Shown one piece after another: positions 15,535-22,093 of a stretch of DNA of 22,093 nt. A program made the position numbers and the translations under genes. The notes beneath the pieces were generated by a model, which saw only the letters and a program-made list of their open reading frames with translations, made no database searches and had not been told where the DNA came from. Location: the NCBI GenBank assembly GCA_934667475.1, contig CAKUMB010000022.1, forward strand, positions 1-22,093, written 5' to 3'. Numbering within the stretch: position 1 is the first letter of the stretch; each line of letters opens with the position of its first letter. Source of the DNA: an uncultured Muribaculaceae bacterium (GTDB lineage Bacteria; Bacteroidota; Bacteroidia; Bacteroidales; Muribaculaceae).

Positions 15535-17079
15535 ATGGCACAGAAAGAAGACGTATTCAAGAAAATTGTATCACATGCCAAGGAATATGGTTTTGTGTTT
15601 CCGTCAAGTGAGATCTATGATGGCCTGGGCGCCGTGTATGACTACGGCCAGAATGGCGTGGAAATGAAAAACAACATCAAGCGCTACTGGTGGGAGGCTA
15701 TGACGCTGCTGCACGACAACATCGTGGGCATTGACTCGGCCATATTCATGCACCCCACTATCTGGAAAGCTTCTGGACACGTCGACGCATTCAACGACCC
15801 CCTGATTGACAACCGCGACAGCAAAAAGCGCTACCGCGCCGATGTGCTGATCGAAGACGAAATCGCCAAGTTTGACGACAAAATCAACAAGGAGGTGGCC
15901 AAGGCTGCAAAGCGCTTTGGCGACAAGTTTGACGAGGCTATGTTCCGCAAGACCAACCCTCACGTGCTCGAGCACCAGCAGAAGCGCGACCAGCTGCACG
16001 AGCGCTACAGCAAGGCGATGAACGCCAACGATCTCAAGGAACTGAAGCAGATAATTCTCGACTATGAAATAGTTGACCCCATTTCGGGCACAAAAAACTG
16101 GACCGATGTGCGTCAGTTCAACCTAATGTTCAAAACCCAGATGGGCTCGAGCGCCGACAGCACCATGGATGTGTATCTGCGCCCCGAAACCGCACAGGGC
16201 ATATTCGTGAACTTCCTTAACGTGCAAAAGACGGGCCGCATGCGCATCCCATTCGGTATTGCCCAGATTGGCAAGGCCTTCCGCAACGAGATTGTGGCGC
16301 GCCAGTTCATATTCCGCATGCGCGAGTTCGAGCAGATGGAGATGCAATTCTTCGTGCGCCCCGGTGAGGAGATGAAGTGGTTTGAGTTCTGGAAGCAGAC
16401 CCGCCTCAAGTGGCACAAGGCCCTGGGCCTGGGCGACGAGAAGTATCGCTTCCACGACCACGAGAAGCTGGCACACTATGCCAACGCCGCCACCGACATC
16501 GAGTTCCAGATGCCGTTCGGCTTCAAGGAGGTGGAGGGCATCCACAGCCGCACCGACTTCGACTTGAGCCAGCACGAGAAGTTCTCGGGCAAGAAGATTC
16601 AGTATTTCGACCCCGAGCTTAACAAGAGCTACACCCCCTACGACATCGAGACGTCGATTGGCGTGGACCGCATGTTCCTGTCGGTGCTCTGCTCGTCGTA
16701 CGACGAACAGCAGCTTGAAGGCGGCGACAAGCGCGTGGTGCTGCACCTGCCCAAGGCCATAGCGCCCGTTAAGTGCGCCGTGCTGCCGCTGGTGAAGAAA
16801 GACGGCCTGCCCGAAAAGGCTCACGAGATTATGGACGTGCTCCGCTTCGACTTTGCATGCCGCTACGACGAGAAGGACTCGATTGGCAAGCGCTACCGCC
16901 GTCAGGACGCAATCGGCACCCCCTATTGCATCACCGTCGACGGACAGACGCTGGAAGACAACACCGTGACACTGCGCGACCGCGACACCATGGAGCAGAA
17001 GCGCGTGGCCATTGCCGACCTGCCAGCCATCATCGGCGAGGACTGCAGCCTCAACAATCTGCTTAAGAAACTTGTGTAA
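15535..17079 (+). CDS. glyS: Glycine--tRNA ligase (alpha2 class II)
   Basis: A protein of 514 residues from ATG 15535. A start at 15472 would add a basic leader coded by the structured mRNA leader. It is the single-chain eukaryote/archaea-type glycyl-tRNA synthetase. The N-terminal motif 1 region is GLGAVYDYGQNGVEMKNN. Motif 2 is FRNEIVARQFIFRMREFEQME, with the conserved Arg and Glu. Motif 3 is IETSIGVDRMFLSVL. A C-terminal anticodon-binding domain starts near VVLHLPKAIAPVKCAVLPL. It charges tRNA-Gly with glycine in the cytoplasm. The downstream FKBP lipoprotein begins 16 bp after the stop, so they are probably cotranscribed. Confidence 0.95.
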   Translation: MAQKEDVFKKIVSHAKEYGFVFPSSEIYDGLGAVYDYGQNGVEMKNNIKRYWWEAMTLLHDNIVGIDSAIFMHPTIWKASGHVDAFNDPLIDNRDSKKRYRADVLIEDEIAKFDDKINKEVAKAAKRFGDKFDEAMFRKTNPHVLEHQQKRDQLHERYSKAMNANDLKELKQIILDYEIVDPISGTKNWTDVRQFNLMFKTQMGSSADSTMDVYLRPETAQGIFVNFLNVQKTGRMRIPFGIAQIGKAFRNEIVARQFIFRMREFEQMEMQFFVRPGEEMKWFEFWKQTRLKWHKALGLGDEKYRFHDHEKLAHYANAATDIEFQMPFGFKEVEGIHSRTDFDLSQHEKFSGKKIQYFDPELNKSYTPYDIETSIGVDRMFLSVLCSSYDEQQLEGGDKRVVLHLPKAIAPVKCAVLPLVKKDGLPEKAHEIMDVLRFDFACRYDEKDSIGKRYRRQDAIGTPYCITVDGQTLEDNTVTLRDRDTMEQKRVAIADLPAIIGEDCSLNNLLKKLV

Positions 17080-17095
17080 CAGACAGAAACATTAA

Positions 17096-17665
17096 ATGAA
17101 AAGAATTCCAATATTAGCATTGCTCATGGCGGCAGTGATTGGCGGCATGCTCAGCTCGTGCGTAGGCGATGACGACAACGACAAGTATGCCGACTGGCGC
17201 AACGCCAACATAGCCTGGTATGAGCAGCAGCAAAACCTCAAGGGCGACGACGGCAGCAACTTCTATCAGGAGGTGACTGCCGACTGGGACCCCACAGCAA
17301 AGGTGCTGATGCACTGGTTCAACGACACCAGCAAGACCCGGAACAACATACGTCCGCTCTACTCGTCGCAGGTCGACGTGAAGTATCGCGGACAGCTCTA
17401 CGACGCCACTCCGTTCGACTCGTCGTATCTCAACACTGTGCCGGGCGACAGCCTGTTTCGTTGCCGGCTCAATTCCTCCATCATCGAGGGCTGGGCTGTG
17501 GCCATCACCAAGATGCGCATAGGCGACAGCGTGCGTGTGGTGATTCCATACAGGTTGGCCTACAAGGCGGCCTCTACGGGATCCATCAAGCCATACTCAA
17601 TGTTGCAGTTCGACATCAAGCTGGTGGCAGTGCCCAAGTTTGAGCTCGCGCCCAAGCGCAACTGA
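17096..17665 (+). CDS. FKBP-type peptidyl-prolyl cis-trans isomerase lipoprotein
   Basis: A protein of 189 residues. The signal peptide ends in the lipobox LSSC, with Cys22 as lipid anchor, then acidic residues (GDDDNDK). The C-terminal FKBP domain (about 92-182) shows VDVKYRGQLYDATPFDSSY, IEGWAVAITKMRIGDSVRVVIPYRLAY and a final MLQFDIKLVAV strand. It is predicted to assist folding of envelope proteins in the periplasm. The GWxxAixxMxxGd core is kept in relaxed form, so isomerase activity is likely but not certain. It follows glyS by 16 bp, an arrangement often seen in Bacteroidetes, though the two functions are not obviously linked. Confidence 0.88.
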   Translation: MKRIPILALLMAAVIGGMLSSCVGDDDNDKYADWRNANIAWYEQQQNLKGDDGSNFYQEVTADWDPTAKVLMHWFNDTSKTRNNIRPLYSSQVDVKYRGQLYDATPFDSSYLNTVPGDSLFRCRLNSSIIEGWAVAITKMRIGDSVRVVIPYRLAYKAASTGSIKPYSMLQFDIKLVAVPKFELAPKRN

Positions 17666-17693
17666 GCATCGGCTTCAACACCGACATTTTTCC

Positions 17694-17746
17694 CTGCGCC
17701 GGAGCAGCGGTGACCGCCACGCAGCGGCCCTGTGGCTCCGGCGCAG
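17694..17746. other. Long GC-rich hairpin between FKBP and EamA genes
   Basis: CTGCGCCGGAGC (17694-17705) pairs perfectly with GCTCCGGCGCAG (17735-17746). The 29-base loop can itself fold (GCGGT/ACCGC near its start). No T run follows on either strand, so it is not a classic intrinsic terminator. It may be an mRNA end structure, a Rho-type stop or a palindromic repeat. Confidence 0.55.
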
Positions 17747-17805
17747 TGCGTGCCGCACCTGCCTGGATTGCGCCACACGCACACACGATTAAATGATTGT
17801 TTAAG

Positions 17806-18747
17806 ATGAATCCGAAAGTTAAAGGAAGCATTTGCGGCATCGTGGCCGCAGTGTGCTACGGCAGCAACCCTCTGGGTGCGCTGCCGCTGTATGCCCAGGA
17901 CATAGGGCCGCAGTCGGTGCTGCTCTACCGCTTTGCCGTGGCGGCGCTGCTGCTGGCTTTGCTCATGGTGGCGCGCCGCCAGAGCCTTGCCGTGAGCGCG
18001 CGCCAGTTGGCCATATTGCTGCCGCTTGGGGCCTTGTTTGCGGTGTCGTCGCTCACGCTGTTCATCAGTTTCCACTACCTTGACGCCGGTGTGGCCTCCA
18101 CCATACTGTTTGTTTATCCGGTGATGGTGGCTGTGATAATGACCGTGTTTTTCAGGGAGAGGCTCACAGCCGCCACCGTGGTGTCGATAGGACTCGCACT
18201 TTGCGGCATAGTGCTGCTTTCAAACGGTGACGGAGGCAAGCCCGTGAGCGCGTTTGGCATAGTGCTGGTGCTGGTGTCGTCGCTGTCCTATGCCATCTAC
18301 ATTGTGGCGGTCAACCGCTCGCCGCTGCGCATGTCGTCGTTTGCGCTCACCTTCTATGTGCTGCTGGCCGCCACAGCCACCGTGGCCGCCTATGCCGCCG
18401 TGAGCGGCAACAGCCTGCAGTGGCTGCACGGCGCCAGCCAGTGGGCTCCGGCGCTGATGCTGGCGGTGCTGCCCACCATCATGTCGCTGGTGCTTATGGC
18501 CGTGGCCGTGCGCCTCATCGGGTCGACGCCCACCGCCATCATGGGCGCGCTTGAGCCGCTCACGGCGGTGCTTATAGGCATTGGTGTGTTTGGCGAGCCG
18601 TTCACCATGCGCCTGGCCGTGGGCATAGTGCTGATATTGGTGGCTGTGATGCTCATCATAGCCGGCAAGTCGCTCAGCACGCGTCCGCTGAAGGCTGCCA
18701 TCAGCTTTGCCGGCCACATGCTGCACAAGGTGTGGCTCTGGAAGTGA
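17806..18747 (+). CDS. EamA (DMT superfamily) transporter
   Basis: A protein of 313 residues from ATG 17806 (a TTG three codons earlier is less likely). About ten hydrophobic helices are arranged as two EamA repeats. The first begins GSICGIVAAVCYGSNPLGALPLY and includes FHYLDAGVASTILFVYPVMVAVI. The second begins near VSAFGIVLVLVSSLSYAIYIVAV and ends with STPTAIMGALEPLTAVLIGIGVFGEPFT and a final helix. It is likely an inner-membrane exporter or importer of a small metabolite; the substrate cannot be read from sequence. The gene follows the hairpin at 17694-17746. A purine permease follows after 40 bp. Confidence 0.9.
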   Translation: MNPKVKGSICGIVAAVCYGSNPLGALPLYAQDIGPQSVLLYRFAVAALLLALLMVARRQSLAVSARQLAILLPLGALFAVSSLTLFISFHYLDAGVASTILFVYPVMVAVIMTVFFRERLTAATVVSIGLALCGIVLLSNGDGGKPVSAFGIVLVLVSSLSYAIYIVAVNRSPLRMSSFALTFYVLLAATATVAAYAAVSGNSLQWLHGASQWAPALMLAVLPTIMSLVLMAVAVRLIGSTPTAIMGALEPLTAVLIGIGVFGEPFTMRLAVGIVLILVAVMLIIAGKSLSTRPLKAAISFAGHMLHKVWLWK

Positions 18748-18787
18748 CTTTGAAACAAAATGATGTGACTTTAAAAAATACTGTTAG

Positions 18788-20089
18788 ATGAATTTCTTGG
18801 CTAAAGCTCTTGGTTTTGACGCTTCAAAAACCACAATCCGCACCGAGGTGGTGGCCGGAACCACCACGTTTTTGACGATGAGCTACATTCTCGCCGTCAA
18901 CCCCGCCATTTTGGCCACCACCGGCATGGACAAGGGTGCGCTGTTCACGGCCACTGCATTGGCTGCGGCCATATCCACTCTGCTGCTGGCCTTCATGGCC
19001 AAACTGCCGTTTGCCCAGGCGCCAAGCATGGGCCTTAACGCGTTTTTCGCTTTCACCATGTGCCAGGCCATGCATCTCACGTGGCAGCAGTCGCTGGCAG
19101 CATTGCTCGTGGAGGGGGTGATATTCACCCTTATTACCTTTTTGAATGTGCGCGAGCGCATTCTCGACAGCATTCCGCGCAACCTGCGCTATTCCATCTC
19201 GGCCGGCATAGGCATGTTCCTGGCTTTTATTGGTCTTAAAAATGCAGGCATAGTTGTGGCCAACCCCGACACGTTTGTGGCGCTCGGCCAGTTCACCCCC
19301 GAGGCTTTGCTTGGCATACTTGCCATAGTGCTGAGTGCTGTGCTCATGGCGCGCCGCGTGAAGGGCGCGCTGTTCATAGCCATAGTGGTGGCAACACTGG
19401 TGGGCCTGCCAATGGGGGTGACGCAGATGCCAAATGGGTGGCTGCCTGTGTCGGCTCCACATTCGGTGGCCCCTATATTCTGCAAGTTTGACTTCAGCGG
19501 CTTCTTCAACCTGAATATGCTTCTGGTGGTGTTCTCGCTGCTGATAATCAATATTTTCGACACAGTGGGCACCTTGGTGGGACTGGCCGAAAAGACGGGC
19601 GTGGTGCGCCCCGACGGCTCGATACCGCGTGTAAGGGAGGCCATGCTAAGCGATGCCTTGGGCACCACCGTCAGCCCCATTTTGGGAAGCAGCACCGTCA
19701 CCACCTACATCGAGAGCGCATCGGGCGTTGCCGAGGGTGGCCGCACAGGCGTCACCTCATTCGTCACAGGACTGCTGTTTGTGGTGTCGCTGCTGTTGTC
19801 GCCGCTGTTCCTCGTCATTCCGTCGGCGGCCACATGCGGCGCCTTGGTGATGGTTGGCGTGCTCATGGTCGACTCGGTGAAGAAGGTTGACTTGAGCGAC
19901 GTCAGCGAGTCGTTTCCCGCATTCATAACCATGATCACAATGGTGCTGTGCTACTCCATTGCCAACGGCATCTGCCTGGGCATACTCAGCTATGTGGCAA
20001 TTAAAGTGTGCACTTGCCGGTGGCGCGACCTTAACGCCACCCTGGTGGTGCTTGCACTGCTGTTTGTGCTGAAATTCGTGATGGGCTGA
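18788..20089 (+). CDS. NCS2 family permease (AzgA/PbuG-like purine transporter)
   Basis: A protein of 433 residues with about 12-14 membrane segments. AzgA-type signatures are TEVVAGTTTFLTMSYILAVNPAIL near the N terminus, PSMGLNAFFAF (about 79-89), INIFDTVGTLVG (about 254-265) and GSSTVTTYIESASGVAEGGRTG (about 297-318). It is predicted to import adenine, guanine or hypoxanthine with protons across the inner membrane. The 40-bp gap after the EamA gene holds no terminator and no riboswitch-sized leader, so cotranscription with the EamA gene is likely. Confidence 0.93.
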   Translation: MNFLAKALGFDASKTTIRTEVVAGTTTFLTMSYILAVNPAILATTGMDKGALFTATALAAAISTLLLAFMAKLPFAQAPSMGLNAFFAFTMCQAMHLTWQQSLAALLVEGVIFTLITFLNVRERILDSIPRNLRYSISAGIGMFLAFIGLKNAGIVVANPDTFVALGQFTPEALLGILAIVLSAVLMARRVKGALFIAIVVATLVGLPMGVTQMPNGWLPVSAPHSVAPIFCKFDFSGFFNLNMLLVVFSLLIINIFDTVGTLVGLAEKTGVVRPDGSIPRVREAMLSDALGTTVSPILGSSTVTTYIESASGVAEGGRTGVTSFVTGLLFVVSLLLSPLFLVIPSAATCGALVMVGVLMVDSVKKVDLSDVSESFPAFITMITMVLCYSIANGICLGILSYVAIKVCTCRWRDLNATLVVLALLFVLKFVMG

Positions 20090-20107
20090 TGCGATAAAGG
20101 AGGCGTT

Positions 20108-20146
20108 AAAAAAAAACGGCCCCGAGGCAGTTAAGCCTTGGGACCG
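20108..20146 (-). terminator. Intrinsic terminator of the AAA+ ATPase gene
   Basis: Read on the minus strand, CGGTCCCAAGGC (20146-20135) pairs with GCCTCGGGGCCG (20128-20117), with a mismatch and a G-T pair, and is followed by nine T (20116-20108). The direction fits the gene ending at 20210. It also separates it from the convergent permease gene. Confidence 0.85.
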
Positions 20147-20209
20147 GCGCGTGCGCGTGTGCTTCCACGGCAGAGAGTTGGTATTAAGGAATTAAGACTG
20201 GCGCCGGAG

Positions 20210-21904
20210 TCAGAAGCCCACGGCACGCTTTATGGTGTTGGCGCCCTCGCTGTCGCATATCTCTGTCACAAGCTGCATTGTGGTCTTTGTGGTGCCCACG
20301 GCCAGCAGCTGTTCCACCAGCAGTTTGCGGGTCACATTTTCAATTTCCCCTCCGCTGAAGTCGTAGCGGCCTGCCAGTGTGCGCGCCTCTTCGTCGGTGA
20401 GGTCGGTAATCATCGACTTCCATATGTTGCGGCGCACATAGGAGCTGGGGCGCATAAACTCTATCTTGTAGAGGAAGCGCCGCTCAAAGGCGGGGTCGAA
20501 GTTCTCGTTAAGGTTGCTGGTGGCAATCATTATGCCCTTCAGCTTCTCCATTTCTTGCAGAATTATGTTTTGCACAGAGTTCTCCATGCGGTCCACACCG
20601 TTTTGCGCGCCTTTGATGCGTGCGCCCAGCACGGCGTCGGCCTCGTTGAAGAGCAGTATGGGCACTACTTCGCACGATTCGCACAGCGCATTATACTGGT
20701 CGAAGGCTTCCTTGATGTTGCGCTCGCTGTCGCCCACCCACTTGCTGCGGATGTCGGTGACGTTGACCTGCATTATGTCGCGCCCGGTGCGGCGTGCCAG
20801 CTGCAGCACCGTTTCGGTCTTGCCCGTTCCCGGTGAGCCGTAGAACATGCATGCGAAGCCCGTGCGCATTCTGCGGCTGGCCAGCGTCTGCTGCACCTGT
20901 CCGAAGCGTTCTGGCGCTATGAGAGAGTACAGCCGCTCGATGTCTGCAGCCTCCTTGCCGTTGTAGAAGAGGTCTTTTTCGGCAATGTCGGCAGCCTTGA
21001 TTGTGTGACCGGTGATTTTGCTCTCGGCGGCTTCAGTGCCGGCAAGGAATTCAGTGCGGGCCTTGCTTGTGAGGCAGAAGTGGTTGGCGTCGGCCATGCC
21101 GTCGCTGAATGCGTGCTGTATCAGGCCTTTGCTTAACAAGGCCCTTGTGGCTTTTCGCCAGTCGTGGTAGTCCTTGATGAAATAAGCGTTATCGTTTTGC
21201 CTCATCAGCCCCATTCCAATTCCATCGCCATCGTAATTCTCATATAGGGTGAAGTAGCAGAATCCAAGAAACGCAATGCCAACTATGTCTTTCGACTTGA
21301 TGCCTAACCGCCACTTTTCAAATGCTTCGACCAGTTCCAGCTTTGGATTGTGGCTGAACAAGTCGATGATGCTGACGACAAATTCTGAATGGTTTAATTT
21401 TCCATTCTTGTTGTAGTAGAACAGTTTTTTGATGCGCTCAAACATTGTTATTTGGTTAAGACCGCTCAGGTCGTCAACGTATGGGCGGTTTTTTGAAATC
21501 GACATTACGGCGGCGCAAGGCACGCTAAACGTGATGTCGTCGGAGTCGTCGTTTTCGAGCTGGCCATTTATGTATTTGGCCGCTCTTAGCTGCTGTATGG
21601 CGGTGAAGTGCTTGACTATGGTGAGGTAGGTGCAGTCGAGGTCTTCCATTATGTCGTCCACGGCTATTGAGTAGTCGTAGGCCCTGTTGATGAACATGGC
21701 CAGCAGCACCACGGCGTCGTCGGCCAGACCCAGGCGGCAGCCCACGTAGGCTATGTGCTGGCTGTAGTTGTCAAACAACTCCTGGCAAAGCTTGCTGTGC
21801 TTGGCCGCTTCGGCTATAAGCTCGAGGCAGCTGCTGAGGGTGGCATCGCTTGGCAAGGCCGGCTCTTTGTGCTTGTAGAGTGTGCTCTTCGTTTCTTTTT
21901 TCAT
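20210..21904 (-). CDS. AAA+ family ATPase with N-terminal accessory domain
   Basis: A protein of 564 residues. The C-terminal AAA+ module has Walker A GSPGTGKTE (356-364), Walker B PILLFNEADA (415-424; Asn420 where Asp is usual, catalytic Glu421 kept), sensor 1 ATSN (461-464), arginine-finger candidates in FERRF (473-477) and a sensor-2-like SGGEIENVTRK (517-527). Residues 1-330 are not recognised. They are helical, and two stretches (about 85-113 and 245-290) could be winged-helix-like. There is no transmembrane segment. It is probably a hexameric remodelling ATPase of the classical AAA branch, substrate unknown. The middle of the N-terminal part is more AT-rich than its surroundings. It is a single-gene unit with its own promoter and terminator, beside the right IS-end repeat. 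Confidence 0.85.
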   Translation of the reverse strand: MKKETKSTLYKHKEPALPSDATLSSCLELIAEAAKHSKLCQELFDNYSQHIAYVGCRLGLADDAVVLLAMFINRAYDYSIAVDDIMEDLDCTYLTIVKHFTAIQQLRAAKYINGQLENDDSDDITFSVPCAAVMSISKNRPYVDDLSGLNQITMFERIKKLFYYNKNGKLNHSEFVVSIIDLFSHNPKLELVEAFEKWRLGIKSKDIVGIAFLGFCYFTLYENYDGDGIGMGLMRQNDNAYFIKDYHDWRKATRALLSKGLIQHAFSDGMADANHFCLTSKARTEFLAGTEAAESKITGHTIKAADIAEKDLFYNGKEAADIERLYSLIAPERFGQVQQTLASRRMRTGFACMFYGSPGTGKTETVLQLARRTGRDIMQVNVTDIRSKWVGDSERNIKEAFDQYNALCESCEVVPILLFNEADAVLGARIKGAQNGVDRMENSVQNIILQEMEKLKGIMIATSNLNENFDPAFERRFLYKIEFMRPSSYVRRNIWKSMITDLTDEEARTLAGRYDFSGGEIENVTRKLLVEQLLAVGTTKTTMQLVTEICDSEGANTIKRAVGF

Positions 21905-21938
21905 AACGCTAATAATGGTTTGTGTGTCGTTACTGTTG

Positions 21939-21946
21939 CAAAGTTA
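21939..21946 (-). promoter_or_regulatory. -7 element of the AAA+ ATPase gene
   Basis: On the minus strand this reads TAACTTTG, matching TAnnTTTG, 34 bp upstream of the ATG at 21904. No clear TTTG -33 is seen. Confidence 0.6.
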
Positions 21947-22018
21947 ATTTCAGCATGACTCATTGTGTGATACATGCTCCGATGGCAATCAAAAAAATGT
22001 TTTCTGCCGGCTTACGAG

Positions 22019-22091
22019 GGCTCACCCGATAAACCGGGGGGGAGTTTTCTTGGCTCACCCGATAAATGAACTGCACCCCAAAAGTTAGACA
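22019..22091. repeat. Right copy of the 73-bp terminal inverted repeat (IS end)
   Basis: Exact reverse complement of bases 1-73. An IS3/IS150-type tip (TGAACTGCACCCC followed by AAAAGTTAGACA) begins at about 22067, pointing out of the window. Inside it lie the two copies of GGCTCACCCGATAAA. Identity stops sharply at 22018 versus 74. Confidence 0.7.
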
Positions 22092-22093
22092 CA

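Noticed and set aside
18748..18787. Purine riboswitch before the NCS2 permease
   Set aside because: Only 40 bp separate it from the upstream gene, too short for the aptamer, and no fitting stems are seen.

Overview
The window looks like a chromosomal piece from a Bacteroidales bacterium. The family is not resolved, but a gut Muribaculaceae- or Prevotella-like organism fits. Three things point there. Bacteroidetes-type promoter -7 elements (TAnnTTTG) precede most transcription units. The gene families are typical of the phylum: the DUF3822-rsmD pair, a DUF3316 protein, a glycyl-tRNA synthetase followed by an FKBP lipoprotein, and an AraC regulator fused to a membrane domain. The coding sequence is fairly GC-rich with AT-rich promoters. 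Both ends of the window carry the same 73-bp sequence in opposite orientation, containing what looks like an IS3/IS150-type tip. The window is therefore probably a whole contig broken at a multicopy mobile element.

Layout: 1-552 is non-coding, with the repeat end, a perfect palindrome and other repeat-like sequence. 616-2037 (+) is an unknown multi-pass membrane protein with its own promoter. 2147-4441 (+) is a secreted M6-type metalloprotease, closed by a strong terminator. 4581-7558 (+) is a two-gene unit of an MgtC/SapB-like protein and a CPA2 cation:proton antiporter with two C-terminal RCK_C domains. 7559-7906 is non-coding, with two hairpins and a possible short transcript. 7907-8956 (-) is a membrane-anchored AraC-type regulator, divergent from 9250-10646 (+), which is DUF3822 and rsmD with overlapping ends. 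15304 down to 10660 (-) reads parC (topoisomerase IV subunit A), DUF3316 protein, S41-type peptidase lipoprotein. Divergent from parC, 15535-17665 (+) is glyS plus an FKBP-type lipoprotein. 17806-20089 (+) is an EamA-type transporter and an NCS2 purine permease. 20210-21904 (-) is an AAA+ ATPase with its own promoter and terminator, next to the right-hand repeat.

Most of the window is housekeeping or envelope/transport content: translation, topology, rRNA modification, ion and purine transport, protein processing. I see no CRISPR array, tRNA or rRNA gene, phage or conjugation gene, or recognisable defence system. The least explained parts are the membrane protein at the left, the AAA+ ATPase at the right, the 7559-7906 gap and the 17694-17746 hairpin. 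None of these is strong enough for me to claim a new system.
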